Assembly: GCF_015557635.1 (NCBI RefSeq)
Contig: NZ_JADNOP010000002.1
Span: forward strand, 186,001 to 250,000
Source of the DNA: Fusicatenibacter saccharivorans
GTDB lineage: Bacteria > Bacillota > Clostridia > Lachnospirales > Lachnospiraceae
Direction of reading: 5' to 3'
DNA length: 64,000 bases
Shown: one piece after another, positions 45,005 to 55,114 of the stretch
How positions within the stretch are numbered: the stretch's first letter is position 1
Layout of the letters: the number at the start of each line of letters is the position of its first letter
Program-made: the position numbers and the translations under genes
Notes under the pieces: model-generated
Told to the model about the DNA's origin: nothing
Databases searched by the model: none
What the model saw: the letters and a program-made list of their open reading frames with translations, nothing else

Positions 45005-45668
45005 TTACTCCATCCTCCTCAAGATATTCGATCAGTTTTGCTGCATTGTCCGTGTTCTTGGAGTTGACCACAACGGTCAGGTAACACGGCTCATAGTACG
45101 TAAGGCCCATATCCTGGTATTTCTTCAGCTTGGAAATATCGAGGCAGGTATCTCCCGCCTTTATCCCGTACTTCTCACACGTCGCTTCGTCAAACAGTGT
45201 GGACAGATCCAGAAAATAATCGTCTTTGCTGTAGTTGTCGTACACGGCCTGTGAACAGATCAGAACATCCATGCTCTGTGCGGCAATCACGGCTGTGAAT
45301 TTCATCAGCGTGTTGTAATCCGCGTTTTCCAGGTTTTCACCGAAGCTGTAGCTCGTATCGATGCTTACCTTTTCGTACTTGTCTCCGGTTCCGAGCGCTT
45401 CTTTTAGGTCCTCCTCGATCGGACTTACATCCTGCAGTCCTGCGTAATCCACTACGGCAATGCTCACGAGGTCATAATACTTCGCATTTTCATGGATATT
45501 CACAATCGTGCCGATGATGAAGATAACAGCGATGATGCCGAAAATGACAGCCTTGTAGTATTCCCAGATATAGGCCAGTTTCTCTTTAAAATTCATTTTC
45601 GACAGCTTCTCTTTTTCGAGCTGCATCTTCTCCTTCCTTGTCATGTCGGATTCATAACGACTTGCCAT
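44997..45668 (-). CDS. Unrecognised single-pass membrane protein
   Basis: A 223-residue protein I do not recognise. It has a basic amphipathic N-terminal helix (MTRKEKMQLEKEKLSKMNFK), one membrane segment at about 36-56 (VIFGIIAVIFIIGTIVNI), and an extracytoplasmic domain with two cysteines near the end (ATCEKYGIKAGDTCLDIS). The pattern SMDVLICSQAVYDNY resembles a substrate-binding-protein-like fold, a guess only. The ATG has AAAGGAGAAG upstream, and a promoter precedes it. Paired with the following small membrane protein. Confidence 0.75.
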   Translation of the reverse strand: MASRYESDMTRKEKMQLEKEKLSKMNFKEKLAYIWEYYKAVIFGIIAVIFIIGTIVNIHENAKYYDLVSIAVVDYAGLQDVSPIEEDLKEALGTGDKYEKVSIDTSYSFGENLENADYNTLMKFTAVIAAQSMDVLICSQAVYDNYSKDDYFLDLSTLFDEATCEKYGIKAGDTCLDISKLKKYQDMGLTYYEPCYLTVVVNSKNTDNAAKLIEYLEEDGVNE

Positions 45669-45715
45669 GTGTGTTTCTTCTCCTTTGTTGTATTTCCCCC
45701 AACATCCTACAAATC

Positions 45716-45744
45716 AGTATAGCATAAAACGCCGGAAGCGTCCA
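45716..45744 (-). promoter_or_regulatory. Promoter of the 45.7-kb unknown gene pair
   Basis: Minus strand TGGACG (45744-45739) and TATACT (45721-45716), 17 bases apart. Confidence 0.55.
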
Positions 45745-45832
45745 TATACGCCGCCCGGCGAAAGCATGAAAACTTTCTGAAATTTTTTGTAACGATTCAG
45801 AGCCATGCGAAATGGAAGAAAAACTTTCCACT

Positions 45833-45901
45833 AAAAAACCGGCCGGCAAAGACAGGACTTCGGAACCCATGTTCCGCTACGGTCTTTGCCAGCCGGTTTT
45901 C
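45833..45901 (-). terminator. Terminator of groESL
   Basis: Long stem with arms AAAACCGGCTGGCAAAGAC and GTCTTTGCCGGCCGGTTTT (minus strand), an inner stem, and a T-run. It lies 36 bases after the groEL stop. Confidence 0.85.
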
Positions 45902-45936
45902 TTATTTTGTTTTACCAGACATTTTTATCCCGGAAA

Positions 45937-47583
<1,647 letters not shown>

Positions 47584-47598
47584 TTACTTGATTATTCT

Positions 47599-47883
47599 TT
47601 ATTTTACAACTGCCAGAATGTCATCCTGTTTTACGATGATGTACTCTTCGTCTTCCAGTTTGACGTTGGTTCCTGCATATTTGGAATAGATTACCTGATC
47701 TCCGACTGCAACTTCCATTTTTACTTCTTTGCCGTCTTCTACTTTTCCAGGTCCTACTGCGATAACCTCAGCCTGCTGCGGTTTCTCCTGTGCCTGTCCC
47801 GGAAGTACGATACCGGATTTTGTGGTTTCCTCTGCTTTTAACTCTTTTAATACAACTCTGTCACCTAAAGGTACTAACTTCAT
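47599..47883 (-). CDS. groES: Co-chaperonin GroES
   Basis: The 94-residue lid of the GroEL chamber. Begins [19 protein letters not shown] and contains the mobile loop [16 protein letters not shown] and [19 protein letters not shown]. The ATG has GGAGGAAAC upstream. First gene of groES-groEL; the CIRCE operator lies in its leader. Confidence 0.98.
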   Translation of the reverse strand: MKLVPLGDRVVLKELKAEETTKSGIVLPGQAQEKPQQAEVIAVGPGKVEDGKEVKMEVAVGDQVIYSKYAGTNVKLEDEEYIIVKQDDILAVVK

Positions 47884-47922
47884 TTATGTTTCCTCCTTCA
47901 AGATTTCATTCAGTTTTATTTA

Positions 47923-47949
47923 TTAGCACTCAGTTCATTCGAGTGCTAC
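47923..47949 (-). promoter_or_regulatory. CIRCE operator (HrcA binding site)
   Basis: TTAGCACTC, nine bases, GAGTGCTAC: the consensus CIRCE inverted repeat with a single mismatch in the last base. It lies 13-39 bases downstream of the -10, as usual for HrcA-controlled groESL operons. hrcA itself is not in the window. Confidence 0.93.
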
Positions 47950-47961
47950 TTGATGGTTCTT

Positions 47962-47990
47962 ACTATAGTGTTTTCCACCTCATTTCGCAA
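47962..47990 (-). promoter_or_regulatory. Promoter of groESL
   Basis: Minus strand TTGCGA (47990-47985) and TATAGT (47967-47962), 17 bases apart, directly upstream of CIRCE. From here to the codY terminator (48175) the sequence is AT-rich and I see nothing further in it. Confidence 0.72.
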
Positions 47991-48182
47991 ATGCATGAAT
48001 TTTGTAATTCTCTTTTTTTCTCTCGTAATAACTCTTAATTTCTCTTATTTCCTCGTTTTTTCTTATTTTGGCAATTTTTTCATATTTTATACTCTCTTTA
48101 GAATCTAATTATAGTTTATTCCTAAAAACGGGAATGATACCATTTTTTTCCGCTCCCCGAATGCTTTTTGCACAAAAAGAAA

Positions 48183-48206
48183 CGGCGCCATTCTTAAACG
48201 GCTCCG
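48183..48206 (-). terminator. Terminator of codY
   Basis: Minus strand CGGAGCC and GGCGCCG (one A-G mismatch) with a 10-base loop, followed by TTTCTTTTT, 24 bases after the codY stop. Confidence 0.6.
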
Positions 48207-48229
48207 ATTCTTTTCTACATTCCACTTTT

Positions 48230-49051
48230 TTATTTTTTCGTCTCGTCCGGATGGGCATCGCCCTTTCCTTTCAGGTTCTTTCTTGCTTTGATCTCGTCGA
48301 GTTCATCAAAGATATAATCATTTAATACCTTAATATACGTTCCCTTCATACCGCTGGAACGGGACTCGATGACGCCTGCGCTCTCGAATTTGCGGAGGGC
48401 ATTTACGATGACGGATCTTGTGATGCCGACGCGGTCTGCAATTTTGCTTGCAACCAGAATGCCCTCATCCCCGTTCAGTTCATCAAAGATATGGATGATG
48501 GCTTCCAGTTCGGAGAAGGACAGCGTGTTGAATGCGGATTTAACCACCTGAACCTTGCGGTTTTCCTCCACATTTTCCTCGTTGACGGAACGCATCATTT
48601 CCAGTCCGACAACGGTTGTGCCGTACTCACTGACGATGATATCGTCGATATCGTACTGCGGGGTGCAACGGTACATAAATACGGTACCAAGGCGTTCTCC
48701 GGCGATCTCGATCGGGCAGATAATTGCGGTGTAGCGCTCTACACCAGGCCGCTCAAAGCCGAGGGTCTGTAAATTGACGTTCTCTTTTGTGGAGAGTACG
48801 CCGAGGAGACGCTCGTTTAATGCGGCATCGACATAACCGCCCACCTTATCCTCGATCAGCTCCGTAATTTCTTCCACGCCCGGGCAAAGGCTGATGCCCA
48901 GCACTTTTCCTTTTTTACTGATCACCAGGATATTGGAACTTAACGTTTCCATCAGGACTTCACAGATATCGTTGAACACGACCTTCGTGGAGTGATTGTT
49001 ATGAAGCAGTTTGTTGATTTTTCTGGTTTTATCCAGCAGTTGTACGCTCAT
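48230..49051 (-). CDS. codY: GTP- and branched-chain-amino-acid-sensing repressor CodY
   Basis: Global regulator of nutrient-limited growth. The N-terminal GAF domain (about 1-155, MSVQLLDKTRKINKLLHNN) binds isoleucine/valine and a C-terminal winged helix (about 195-260) binds DNA. The recognition helix is seen in KIADRVGITRSVIVNALRKF, followed by SRSSGMKGTYIKVLN, both highly conserved. Length 273 (259 in B. subtilis). Two CodY-box-like sequences overlap its promoter, indicating autoregulation. A strong hairpin precedes the ribosome site. Confidence 0.97.
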   Translation of the reverse strand: MSVQLLDKTRKINKLLHNNHSTKVVFNDICEVLMETLSSNILVISKKGKVLGISLCPGVEEITELIEDKVGGYVDAALNERLLGVLSTKENVNLQTLGFERPGVERYTAIICPIEIAGERLGTVFMYRCTPQYDIDDIIVSEYGTTVVGLEMMRSVNEENVEENRKVQVVKSAFNTLSFSELEAIIHIFDELNGDEGILVASKIADRVGITRSVIVNALRKFESAGVIESRSSGMKGTYIKVLNDYIFDELDEIKARKNLKGKGDAHPDETKK

Positions 49052-49075
49052 GTTCTTCTCCTTTCTTTATTTTCT

Positions 49076-49108
49076 GCATTTTTTTGGCGTATCCGCCGAA
49101 AAAAATGC
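49076..49108 (-). repeat. Hairpin in the codY leader
   Basis: Arms GCATTTTTTT and AAAAAAATGC enclose GGCG/CGCC; about 14 pairs in all. It lies between the codY promoter and the ribosome site at 49057-49063. Confidence 0.6.
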
Positions 49109-49148
49109 ACACTGATGCCTTTTTCAGACAACCCTTAAAACTAAGCTC

Positions 49149-49195
49149 ATTCTATCATGTAGTTTTCCGGAAATCAATATATTTTTCAGAAAACT
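49149..49195 (-). promoter_or_regulatory. codY promoter with two CodY-box-like sites
   Basis: Minus strand TTGATT (49177-49172) and TAGAAT (49154-49149), spacing 17. The sequence ATTTTTCAGAAAACT at 49181-49195 matches AATTTTCWGAAAATT at 13 of 15 positions; AGTTTTCCGGAAATC at 49161-49175 matches at 11 and overlaps the -35. Autorepression by CodY is inferred. Confidence 0.7.
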
Positions 49196-49266
49196 ATAAA
49201 TTTTATAAAAATTCATGCTAAATTTTTTCGGATCTTCCTGTTTTTCCGCCGCGATAAGCAAAAAAA

Positions 49267-49299
49267 CGGCCTGCACCAGTTTTTCACCAGTGCAGACCG
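49267..49299 (-). terminator. Terminator of topA
   Basis: Minus strand CGGTCTGCACTGGT pairs with ACTGGTGCAGGCCG (three G-U pairs), followed by a run of T. Confidence 0.82.
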
Positions 49300-49310
49300 C
49301 TTTGTCATTC

Positions 49311-51392
49311 TCAGTCTTCGTCTTTCTTTTCGCGTGCTTCTACATAGCCGCACTGCTCGTCCGCGCAGACCAGCTTATTGCCTTTTTCCAGCATATAGCC
49401 GCCGCACTGCGGGCATTTCTTGGCAGACGGTTTCTGCCAGGACATGAAATCGCATTCCGGATTGTTTTCGCATCCATAATATTTCCGTCCTTTTTTCGTC
49501 TTGCGCAGGATCACTTCTTTTCCGCACTTCGGACACGGAACACCGATCTTTTCCAGATACGGCTTCGTGTTCTTGCAGTCCGGGAATCCCGGGCAGGCGA
49601 GGAATTTTCCGTGCGGGCCGTATTTGACCACCATGTTGCGGCCGCAGTTCTCGCAGATGACATCTGTCACCTCATCCTCTACCTTAACTTCTTCGAGGTT
49701 CTTTTCTGCCTCTGTGACCGCCTCATAGAGATCCGGCCAGAAGTTCTCGACTACTGTCTTCCACGGAACACTTCCATCTCCAACCCTGTCGAGCAAAGCT
49801 TCCATCGTTGCCGTAAAGTTGACATCCACGATGCTCGGGAATGCCTCTTTCATCATGTTGTTGACCACCTCGCCGAGCTCTGTCATGTAAAGGTTCTTGT
49901 TCTCCTTTGCCACGTAACGGCGGTTGATGATCGTTGTGATGGTCGGCGCATACGTACTTGGACGGCCGATGCCGAGTTCCTCAAGTGTTTTGACAAGGGA
50001 TGCCTCGGTGTAGTGTGCCGGCGGCTGTGTGAAGTGCTGCTGCGGATCCATCTTTTCCAGTGCCAGCTTCGTTCCTGCCTCCAGGCTCCGGACAGCGGCG
50101 TTTTTCTCTTTCTTTTCCTCATCCGGATCGGTGTAAACGGACATGAAACCATCAAATGCCAGACGGGAGGAAGCTGCTGTAAAGAGATACTCTCCTGCAT
50201 TGATCCGTGCGGAAATTGTCTCATAGACGGCTGGCTGCATGCGGCTTGCCACAAAGCGTTTCCAGATCAGCTGATACAGGCGGAACAGATCTCTTGGCAG
50301 GGATTCTTTTACCATTACCGGTGTATTCGTCACATCGGTCGGACGGATGGCCTCGTGCGCATCCTGTGCCTTGCTGTTTTTATTCTCCGTCGTGTCCCCG
50401 CTTGCGGTATATTTTGTGCCGTACTGCTCCTGGATAAAGGAACGTGCTGCCGCATCGGCCTCCTCGCTGATTCGTGTAGAATCGGTACGCAGATAGGAAA
50501 TCAGAGCGATCGTTCCCTTTCCTTTTACTTCCACGCCCTCGTAGAGCTGCTGCGCCAGACGCATCGTCTTCTGCGTGGAGAAGTTCAGCACCTTCGATGC
50601 TTCCTGCTGCAGGGTACTCGTGGTGAACGGAAGCGGCGCTTTCTTGGAACGCTCTCCTTTTTTCACTTCGGATACGGTAAAGGTCTCATTTTCCAGTCCC
50701 TTTAAGATTTCATCGAGCTGCTCTTTCGTCTCGACCGCCATCTTTTCACTGCCTTTGCCGTGGAATTTTGCGACGAGCGGTTTCTTCTCGCCCGGAATTT
50801 TCAGATCTGCTTCCAGTGTCCAGTATTCTTTCGGAATGAACGCATTGATCTCATCCTCGCGGTCGCCGATGATGCGCAGTGCAACGGACTGCACACGGCC
50901 GGCGGAAAGTCCGCGTTTGATTTTCTTCCATAACAATGGACTGATTTCATAACCTACCATACGGTCGAGGCAGCGGCGCGCCTGCTGCTCGTCCACCAGG
51001 TTCATATCGATGTCGCGTGCCTGTTTGATCGACGCTTTGACTGCTGATTTTGTGATCTCGTTGAAGGTGATGCGGCGCATCTTGTTCTCATCGAGATTCA
51101 GCGCAATCGACAGATGCCAGGAAATTGCCTCTCCCTCGCGGTCAGGGTCAGTTGCGAGATAAACTTTATCTGCTTTTTTTGCGGCTTTTCGAAGAGATGC
51201 CAGAAGCTCTCCTTTTCCGCGGATGGTGATATATTTTGGTTCAAAGTCATGTTCTACATCAATTCCAAGCCGGCTTTTCGGCAGATCGCGCACATGGCCC
51301 ATAGATGCTGCAACTTCGTAATTTGCCCCGAGATACTTTTTCACCGTCTTGACTTTTGCCGGTGATTCCACTATTACAAGATATTTTGCCAC
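49311..51392 (-). CDS. topA: DNA topoisomerase I
   Basis: Type IA enzyme relaxing negative supercoils. The Toprim domain begins YLVIVESPAKVKTVKKYLG, with the DPDREGE metal motif; the active-site Tyr is in ALISYLRTDSTRIS. Three C-terminal four-cysteine zinc fingers are present (CENCGR...CPGFPDC, CPKCGK...CENNPEC, CPQCGG...CADEQC). Length 693. The start is GTG (51392-51390) with AGGAGG 8 bases upstream. dprA lies upstream in the same orientation, 367 bases away; topA has its own promoter in that gap. Confidence 0.97.
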   Translation of the reverse strand: MAKYLVIVESPAKVKTVKKYLGANYEVAASMGHVRDLPKSRLGIDVEHDFEPKYITIRGKGELLASLRKAAKKADKVYLATDPDREGEAISWHLSIALNLDENKMRRITFNEITKSAVKASIKQARDIDMNLVDEQQARRCLDRMVGYEISPLLWKKIKRGLSAGRVQSVALRIIGDREDEINAFIPKEYWTLEADLKIPGEKKPLVAKFHGKGSEKMAVETKEQLDEILKGLENETFTVSEVKKGERSKKAPLPFTTSTLQQEASKVLNFSTQKTMRLAQQLYEGVEVKGKGTIALISYLRTDSTRISEEADAAARSFIQEQYGTKYTASGDTTENKNSKAQDAHEAIRPTDVTNTPVMVKESLPRDLFRLYQLIWKRFVASRMQPAVYETISARINAGEYLFTAASSRLAFDGFMSVYTDPDEEKKEKNAAVRSLEAGTKLALEKMDPQQHFTQPPAHYTEASLVKTLEELGIGRPSTYAPTITTIINRRYVAKENKNLYMTELGEVVNNMMKEAFPSIVDVNFTATMEALLDRVGDGSVPWKTVVENFWPDLYEAVTEAEKNLEEVKVEDEVTDVICENCGRNMVVKYGPHGKFLACPGFPDCKNTKPYLEKIGVPCPKCGKEVILRKTKKGRKYYGCENNPECDFMSWQKPSAKKCPQCGGYMLEKGNKLVCADEQCGYVEAREKKDED

Positions 51393-51516
51393 CTCTGATG
51401 CCTCCTGAATACATATTTTTATAACTGTCCAGATCTATATTGCGTTTTTCATATCGCATAGTTCTGCATCATTACAAATTCCAGAATAATTCCTAAATTA
51501 GTCGTAGCTTCCACTG

Positions 51517-51545
51517 ACTATACACCAAAAAGTTTTTTCTTGCAA
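51517..51545 (-). promoter_or_regulatory. Promoter of topA
   Basis: Minus strand TTGCAA (51545-51540) and TATAGT (51522-51517), spacing 17. It leaves a leader of about 120 bases. The rest of the gap up to dprA (51546-51759) is T-rich on the plus strand and shows no gene or clear hairpin. Confidence 0.72.
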
Positions 51546-51759
51546 GTGTTTTCCATTTTTAAAATGTACCATTTTTCGATGTTTCCCGACAAAATAACAG
51601 GATTTTTTCAATTTTTTAACGATTTTTCCTGATTTTTTTCTTTTCTTTTTCCTTTTTCAGACATGCACGCGGCGCAGAAGAGCCCCCTTTTTTCTTTTTC
51701 TTCTATTATAATTGTGCACCGGGCGGAATATCACAAAACCTTTCTTTTCCTCGTCCCTT

Positions 51760-52629
51760 TTACGATAACGCCATGTACACGCCCGGCGGATTTTCCGCAA
51801 TAACGCCGTCAATTTCGAGTGCCAGTAGAATGCCGGTCAGCTCCTGCAGCGGGATTCCGGTGCTGCCGGCAAGCTGTGCAAGATTCTGCGGTTCTGCCGC
51901 GAGTGTTTTCAGAACCATTTCCGCCTCTTTTCCATAGCGCGGACGCGGTGCGGCTCTTTTTGTCCCGGCCTTTTTCACGCCCAGCTCCTCGAGAATCGTT
52001 TCGGGTGAAATCGCAATTTCCGCTCCCTGCGCGATCAGGCGGTTGCAGCCGCGGCTTGTCGCATCCGTTGTCCGTCCGGGCAGGGCAAATACCGTTTTTC
52101 CCTGCTCCAGCGCGTAGTCCGCCGTAATGAGCGAGCCGCTCTTCTCTTTTGCCTCAATTACCAGAACGACATCTGCCAGCGCACTGATCACGCGGTTGCG
52201 GATCGGGAAATGCCACGGAAGCGGCTCTGCGCCCGGCGGAAATTCGCTTAAGACACCGCCTCCGTTTTCCAGCATCCGCCGCATCAGCGGGTAATTCTGT
52301 TTCGGATAGCAGATATCCACGCCGCAGCCAAGCACGGCAAACGTCTTTCCCTTTCCGCGCAGTGCCCCCTCGTGCGCCGCCGCGTCGATTCCGCACGCCA
52401 GTCCGCTGATCACCGCCACGCCGTTTGCCGCCAGCACCTGCGCGAAAAAGGCCGCCTGGCTCTTTCCGTACGCCGTACATATCCGCGCGCCCACAATCGC
52501 CGCTGTTTTCTGCTCATCCGCCGGCAGCGCGCCCCGCACGAAAAGGCGGGACGGCATGTCCGCGAACGGCATAAGCCGCTCCGGATAGCCCTCCTGCCCG
52601 CGGCCGACTGTAAAGATTTCCATCGCCAT
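51760..52629 (-). CDS. dprA: DNA-processing protein DprA
   Basis: Protects incoming single-stranded DNA and loads RecA during transformation. The Rossmann-like core is seen in KTAAIVGARICTAYGKSQAA, VISGLACGIDAAAHEGAL, AVLGCGVDICYP and PIRNRVISALADVVLVIEA. The C-terminal 55 residues form a winged helix (MVLKTLAAEPQNLAQLAG). Length 289 is close to B. subtilis DprA (297). AGGAGG lies 9 bases before the ATG, inside the end of comM; the two genes are 3 bases apart. The usual order dprA-topA is kept. Confidence 0.95.
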   Translation of the reverse strand: MAMEIFTVGRGQEGYPERLMPFADMPSRLFVRGALPADEQKTAAIVGARICTAYGKSQAAFFAQVLAANGVAVISGLACGIDAAAHEGALRGKGKTFAVLGCGVDICYPKQNYPLMRRMLENGGGVLSEFPPGAEPLPWHFPIRNRVISALADVVLVIEAKEKSGSLITADYALEQGKTVFALPGRTTDATSRGCNRLIAQGAEIAISPETILEELGVKKAGTKRAAPRPRYGKEAEMVLKTLAAEPQNLAQLAGSTGIPLQELTGILLALEIDGVIAENPPGVYMALS

Positions 52630-52632
52630 ACG

Positions 52633-54156
52633 TCAGATCCTCCATATACTTTTGTCGGCGCTCCGAAAGCAGATCGCCTCACTGATATGCGGCACGCCGA
52701 TTTTGACCGCCCCGTCCAGATCCGCAATTGTCCGCGCGGTGCGGATAATCCCGTGGTAGGAACGCGCGCTGAGGCGCAGGCGGCGGAAGGCATCCTCTAA
52801 AAGCTCTTCCGCTGCCTTTTCCAGGATACAGTATTTCTCGATCTGGCCCGCTTTCAGTTCGCTATTGAAATGAATCGACTCCTGCCGGTAGCGCGCCGCC
52901 TGAATTTCCGCCGCTGCCGTCGCTTTTTCCCGCATCCTGGCCGAGGATTCGCACCGCTCCTCGCCGTGCAGATCCTCGTAGGAAAGTGCTTCCACCTGCA
53001 CGCAGAGATCCATGCGGTCGAGGAACGGCTGGCTGACTCTCGAGAGATACCGGCTGATGTCGCCGGGTGCGCAGGTACAGCGCGATAAGTCGGGGTAAAA
53101 GCCGCAGGGGCAGGGGTTCATTGCCGCCACCATCAGAAATGACGCCGGGAACACATAGTTTCCGCTGACACGGGAAATCACAATCCGGTGCTCCTCGAGC
53201 GGCTGGCGCAGGATCTCAATGGTTGTGCGCGTCATCTCCGGGAGTTCATCAAGGAAGAGAACACCGCGGTGTGCCAGCGTAATTTCGCCCGGGGACGGCT
53301 GTTTTCCGCCGCCTGCAAGAGCCTGCGGCGTCATCGTGTGATGCGGAGCACGGAAGGGCCGCTCCCGGCGGACACCCTCTCCTTTGGCAAGCATTCCGGC
53401 GATGCTGTAGATCCGCGTTACTTCCATCTGCTCCTCCTCAGACATCGGAGGCATGATCGTCGGAATCCGCCTTGCGATCATGGATTTTCCGCTGCCCGGC
53501 GGCCCCAGCATCAGCAGATTGTGAAATCCGGCCGCAGCGATGAGCGCCGCCCGCCGCGCCGCCGTCTGGCCCTGCACTTCGGAAAAGTCCGGCTCTTTTC
53601 CGTCCTCCTTCTTTTGATTTTCTATAGACGGAAGCGACGGCATTTTCCCTTCACAGCAGTAGTTCAAAAGCTCCTGTAAATTCTGGATTCCAACGACGTG
53701 AAGCCCGCCGACCAGACCCCCTTCCGCGGCATTTCCGGCTGGAACAAGAAGCGTTGTGCATCCAAGCTCCCGCGCCTTCGCCGCTGCCGGAAATACACCG
53801 CTGATCTCCTGCACATGGCCGTCAAGGCCGAGTTCACCGAGCACCATCGTTTTCCGGAGTGACCTGGGCGGAATCCGGCCGAGCGTCATCAGAACGCCCG
53901 CTGCAATCGGAAGATCGAAACGCGATCCTTCTTTTCGGACGTCCGCCGGGGATAAATTAATCGTAATTCGTTTCGGCGGCAGGGAAATTCCCATGTTTTT
54001 GAGGGCTGTCCGCACGCGGTCCTGCGCCTCCTTTACCTGGGCACTCACGTAGCCGACCATCGTAAACTGCGGCATGCCGTCACTGACATCCGCCTCCACC
54101 TGCACCGGAATCATCTCCATGCCCGAGACGGTGGCTGATAATACACTGCAATACAA
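52633..54156 (-). CDS. comM: YifB/ComM family Mg-chelatase-like AAA+ ATPase
   Basis: Hexameric helicase that extends branch migration during integration of transforming DNA. An N-terminal Lon-protease-like domain (about 1-170, lacking protease function in the family) precedes the AAA+ module: Walker A GPPGSGKSMIARRIPTIMPP, Walker B VLFLDELPEMTR. A four-cysteine patch (CPCGFYPDLSRCTC) and a C-terminal Mg_chelatase_C domain (SARSYHGIIRTARTIADLDG) follow. Length 507 is normal. It sits directly before dprA, as often seen in Firmicutes and other phyla. Confidence 0.95.
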   Translation of the reverse strand: MYCSVLSATVSGMEMIPVQVEADVSDGMPQFTMVGYVSAQVKEAQDRVRTALKNMGISLPPKRITINLSPADVRKEGSRFDLPIAAGVLMTLGRIPPRSLRKTMVLGELGLDGHVQEISGVFPAAAKARELGCTTLLVPAGNAAEGGLVGGLHVVGIQNLQELLNYCCEGKMPSLPSIENQKKEDGKEPDFSEVQGQTAARRAALIAAAGFHNLLMLGPPGSGKSMIARRIPTIMPPMSEEEQMEVTRIYSIAGMLAKGEGVRRERPFRAPHHTMTPQALAGGGKQPSPGEITLAHRGVLFLDELPEMTRTTIEILRQPLEEHRIVISRVSGNYVFPASFLMVAAMNPCPCGFYPDLSRCTCAPGDISRYLSRVSQPFLDRMDLCVQVEALSYEDLHGEERCESSARMREKATAAAEIQAARYRQESIHFNSELKAGQIEKYCILEKAAEELLEDAFRRLRLSARSYHGIIRTARTIADLDGAVKIGVPHISEAICFRSADKSIWRI

Positions 54157-54276
54157 AGAAAACCTCCTTTTCTTTCAGTAGCAGGTCGTATAGTTCCTAT
54201 TTATTTTTCATTTTGGGAAAATGTCCGGCAAGAACACCGGGAAGATATTATCTTTGATTTTTGTTCGAAAAAGTAA

Positions 54277-54314
54277 GGATAAGGAAACCTTTTCTGCACC
54301 TGATTTCCTTACCC
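54277..54314 (-). terminator. Terminator of sigK
   Basis: Minus strand GGGTAAGGAAA pairs with TTTCCTTATCC (11 pairs, one G-U), followed by TTACTTTTT. Confidence 0.65.
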
Positions 54315-54351
54315 TTTATTATAGAAGCAGTCCGTTTGAAATGTCAAGCAT

Positions 54352-54978
54352 TTACGAAGCGTCAAACCGTAACCGCAACTTTTCAATTGCATTCTTCTCG
54401 ATCCGCGACACGTACGAACGGCTGATGCCGAGCCGGGCAGCGACCTGTTTCTGTGTGTATTCTGCTTTTCCGCCAAGGCCATACCGGAGAAGAAGCACCT
54501 GTTTTTCCTGCTCTTTTAATTCCGAATCCAGATAACAGTACAGCCGCACCGCGTCCTCTTTCCGGTTGTACTGTTCCGCGATATCCTCCCCGCCGCCCTC
54601 CACGATGTCGAGCAGATGGATCTCATTTCCCTCCTTGTCGGTTCCGATCGGCTCGTAGAGGGAAATCTCCCGTGCCGTTTTCTTTTTGCTCCGAAGATAC
54701 ATCAGCAGCTCATTATCAATACAGCGGGCGGCGTATGCGGCCAGCCGGTTTCCTTTTTTCGAATCATATGTCATCACCGCCTTGATGAGGCCGATCGTTC
54801 CAATGGAAATCAGATCGTCGAGATCATCGGGCAGGCCCTGATACTTTTTCACAACGTGCGCGACCAGGCGCAGATTCCGCTCGACCAGAATGTCTCTGGC
54901 TTTTGTATCGCCCCTCTGATACGCATCCAGACAGCTTTTTTCTTCCTGTGCAGACAGTGGTTTTAAAAAAGGTTCCAA
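54352..54978 (-). CDS. sigK: Late mother-cell sporulation sigma factor, sigma-K
   Basis: Sigma-70 family factor for late mother-cell genes. Region 2 shows RNLRLVAHVVKKYQ and DLISIGTIGLIKAVMTYDSKKG; region 4 ends LGISRSYVSRIEKNAIEKL. The sequence EPIGTDKEGNEIHLLDIVEG is diagnostic of sigma-E/K, and the short N-terminus with LEPFLKPLSAQEEK favours K. There is no room for the 20-residue pro-sequence of B. subtilis, and no interrupting element, so it resembles forms made active. The ribosome site GAGGTG lies 9 bases before a TTG (54978); an upstream GTG at 54990 lies within that site. A CATAAAAT upstream is a weak sigma-E -10 candidate. Confidence 0.88.
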   Translation of the reverse strand: MEPFLKPLSAQEEKSCLDAYQRGDTKARDILVERNLRLVAHVVKKYQGLPDDLDDLISIGTIGLIKAVMTYDSKKGNRLAAYAARCIDNELLMYLRSKKKTAREISLYEPIGTDKEGNEIHLLDIVEGGGEDIAEQYNRKEDAVRLYCYLDSELKEQEKQVLLLRYGLGGKAEYTQKQVAARLGISRSYVSRIEKNAIEKLRLRFDAS

Positions 54979-55024
54979 GAAAAGCGGCACCTCAAAGGGG
55001 ATTTTTCTTTATTTTATGTTTGAA

Positions 55025-55053
55025 TTGCAGGAAACGTGCCTGTCTGCTATACT
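55025..55053 (+). promoter_or_regulatory. Promoter of helD
   Basis: TTGCAG (55025-55030), 17 bases, TATACT (55048-55053), 62 bases before the ATG. Confidence 0.68.
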
Positions 55054-55114
55054 GATAAAATCAGCCGGGTTTTCCGGCACTCGACATTATATTTTTAAGA
55101 GGAGGTTTCCTTTT

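Noticed and set aside
49215-50705. 496-codon open frame on the plus strand
   Set aside because: Antisense to topA; Cys- and Phe-rich composition, no family features.
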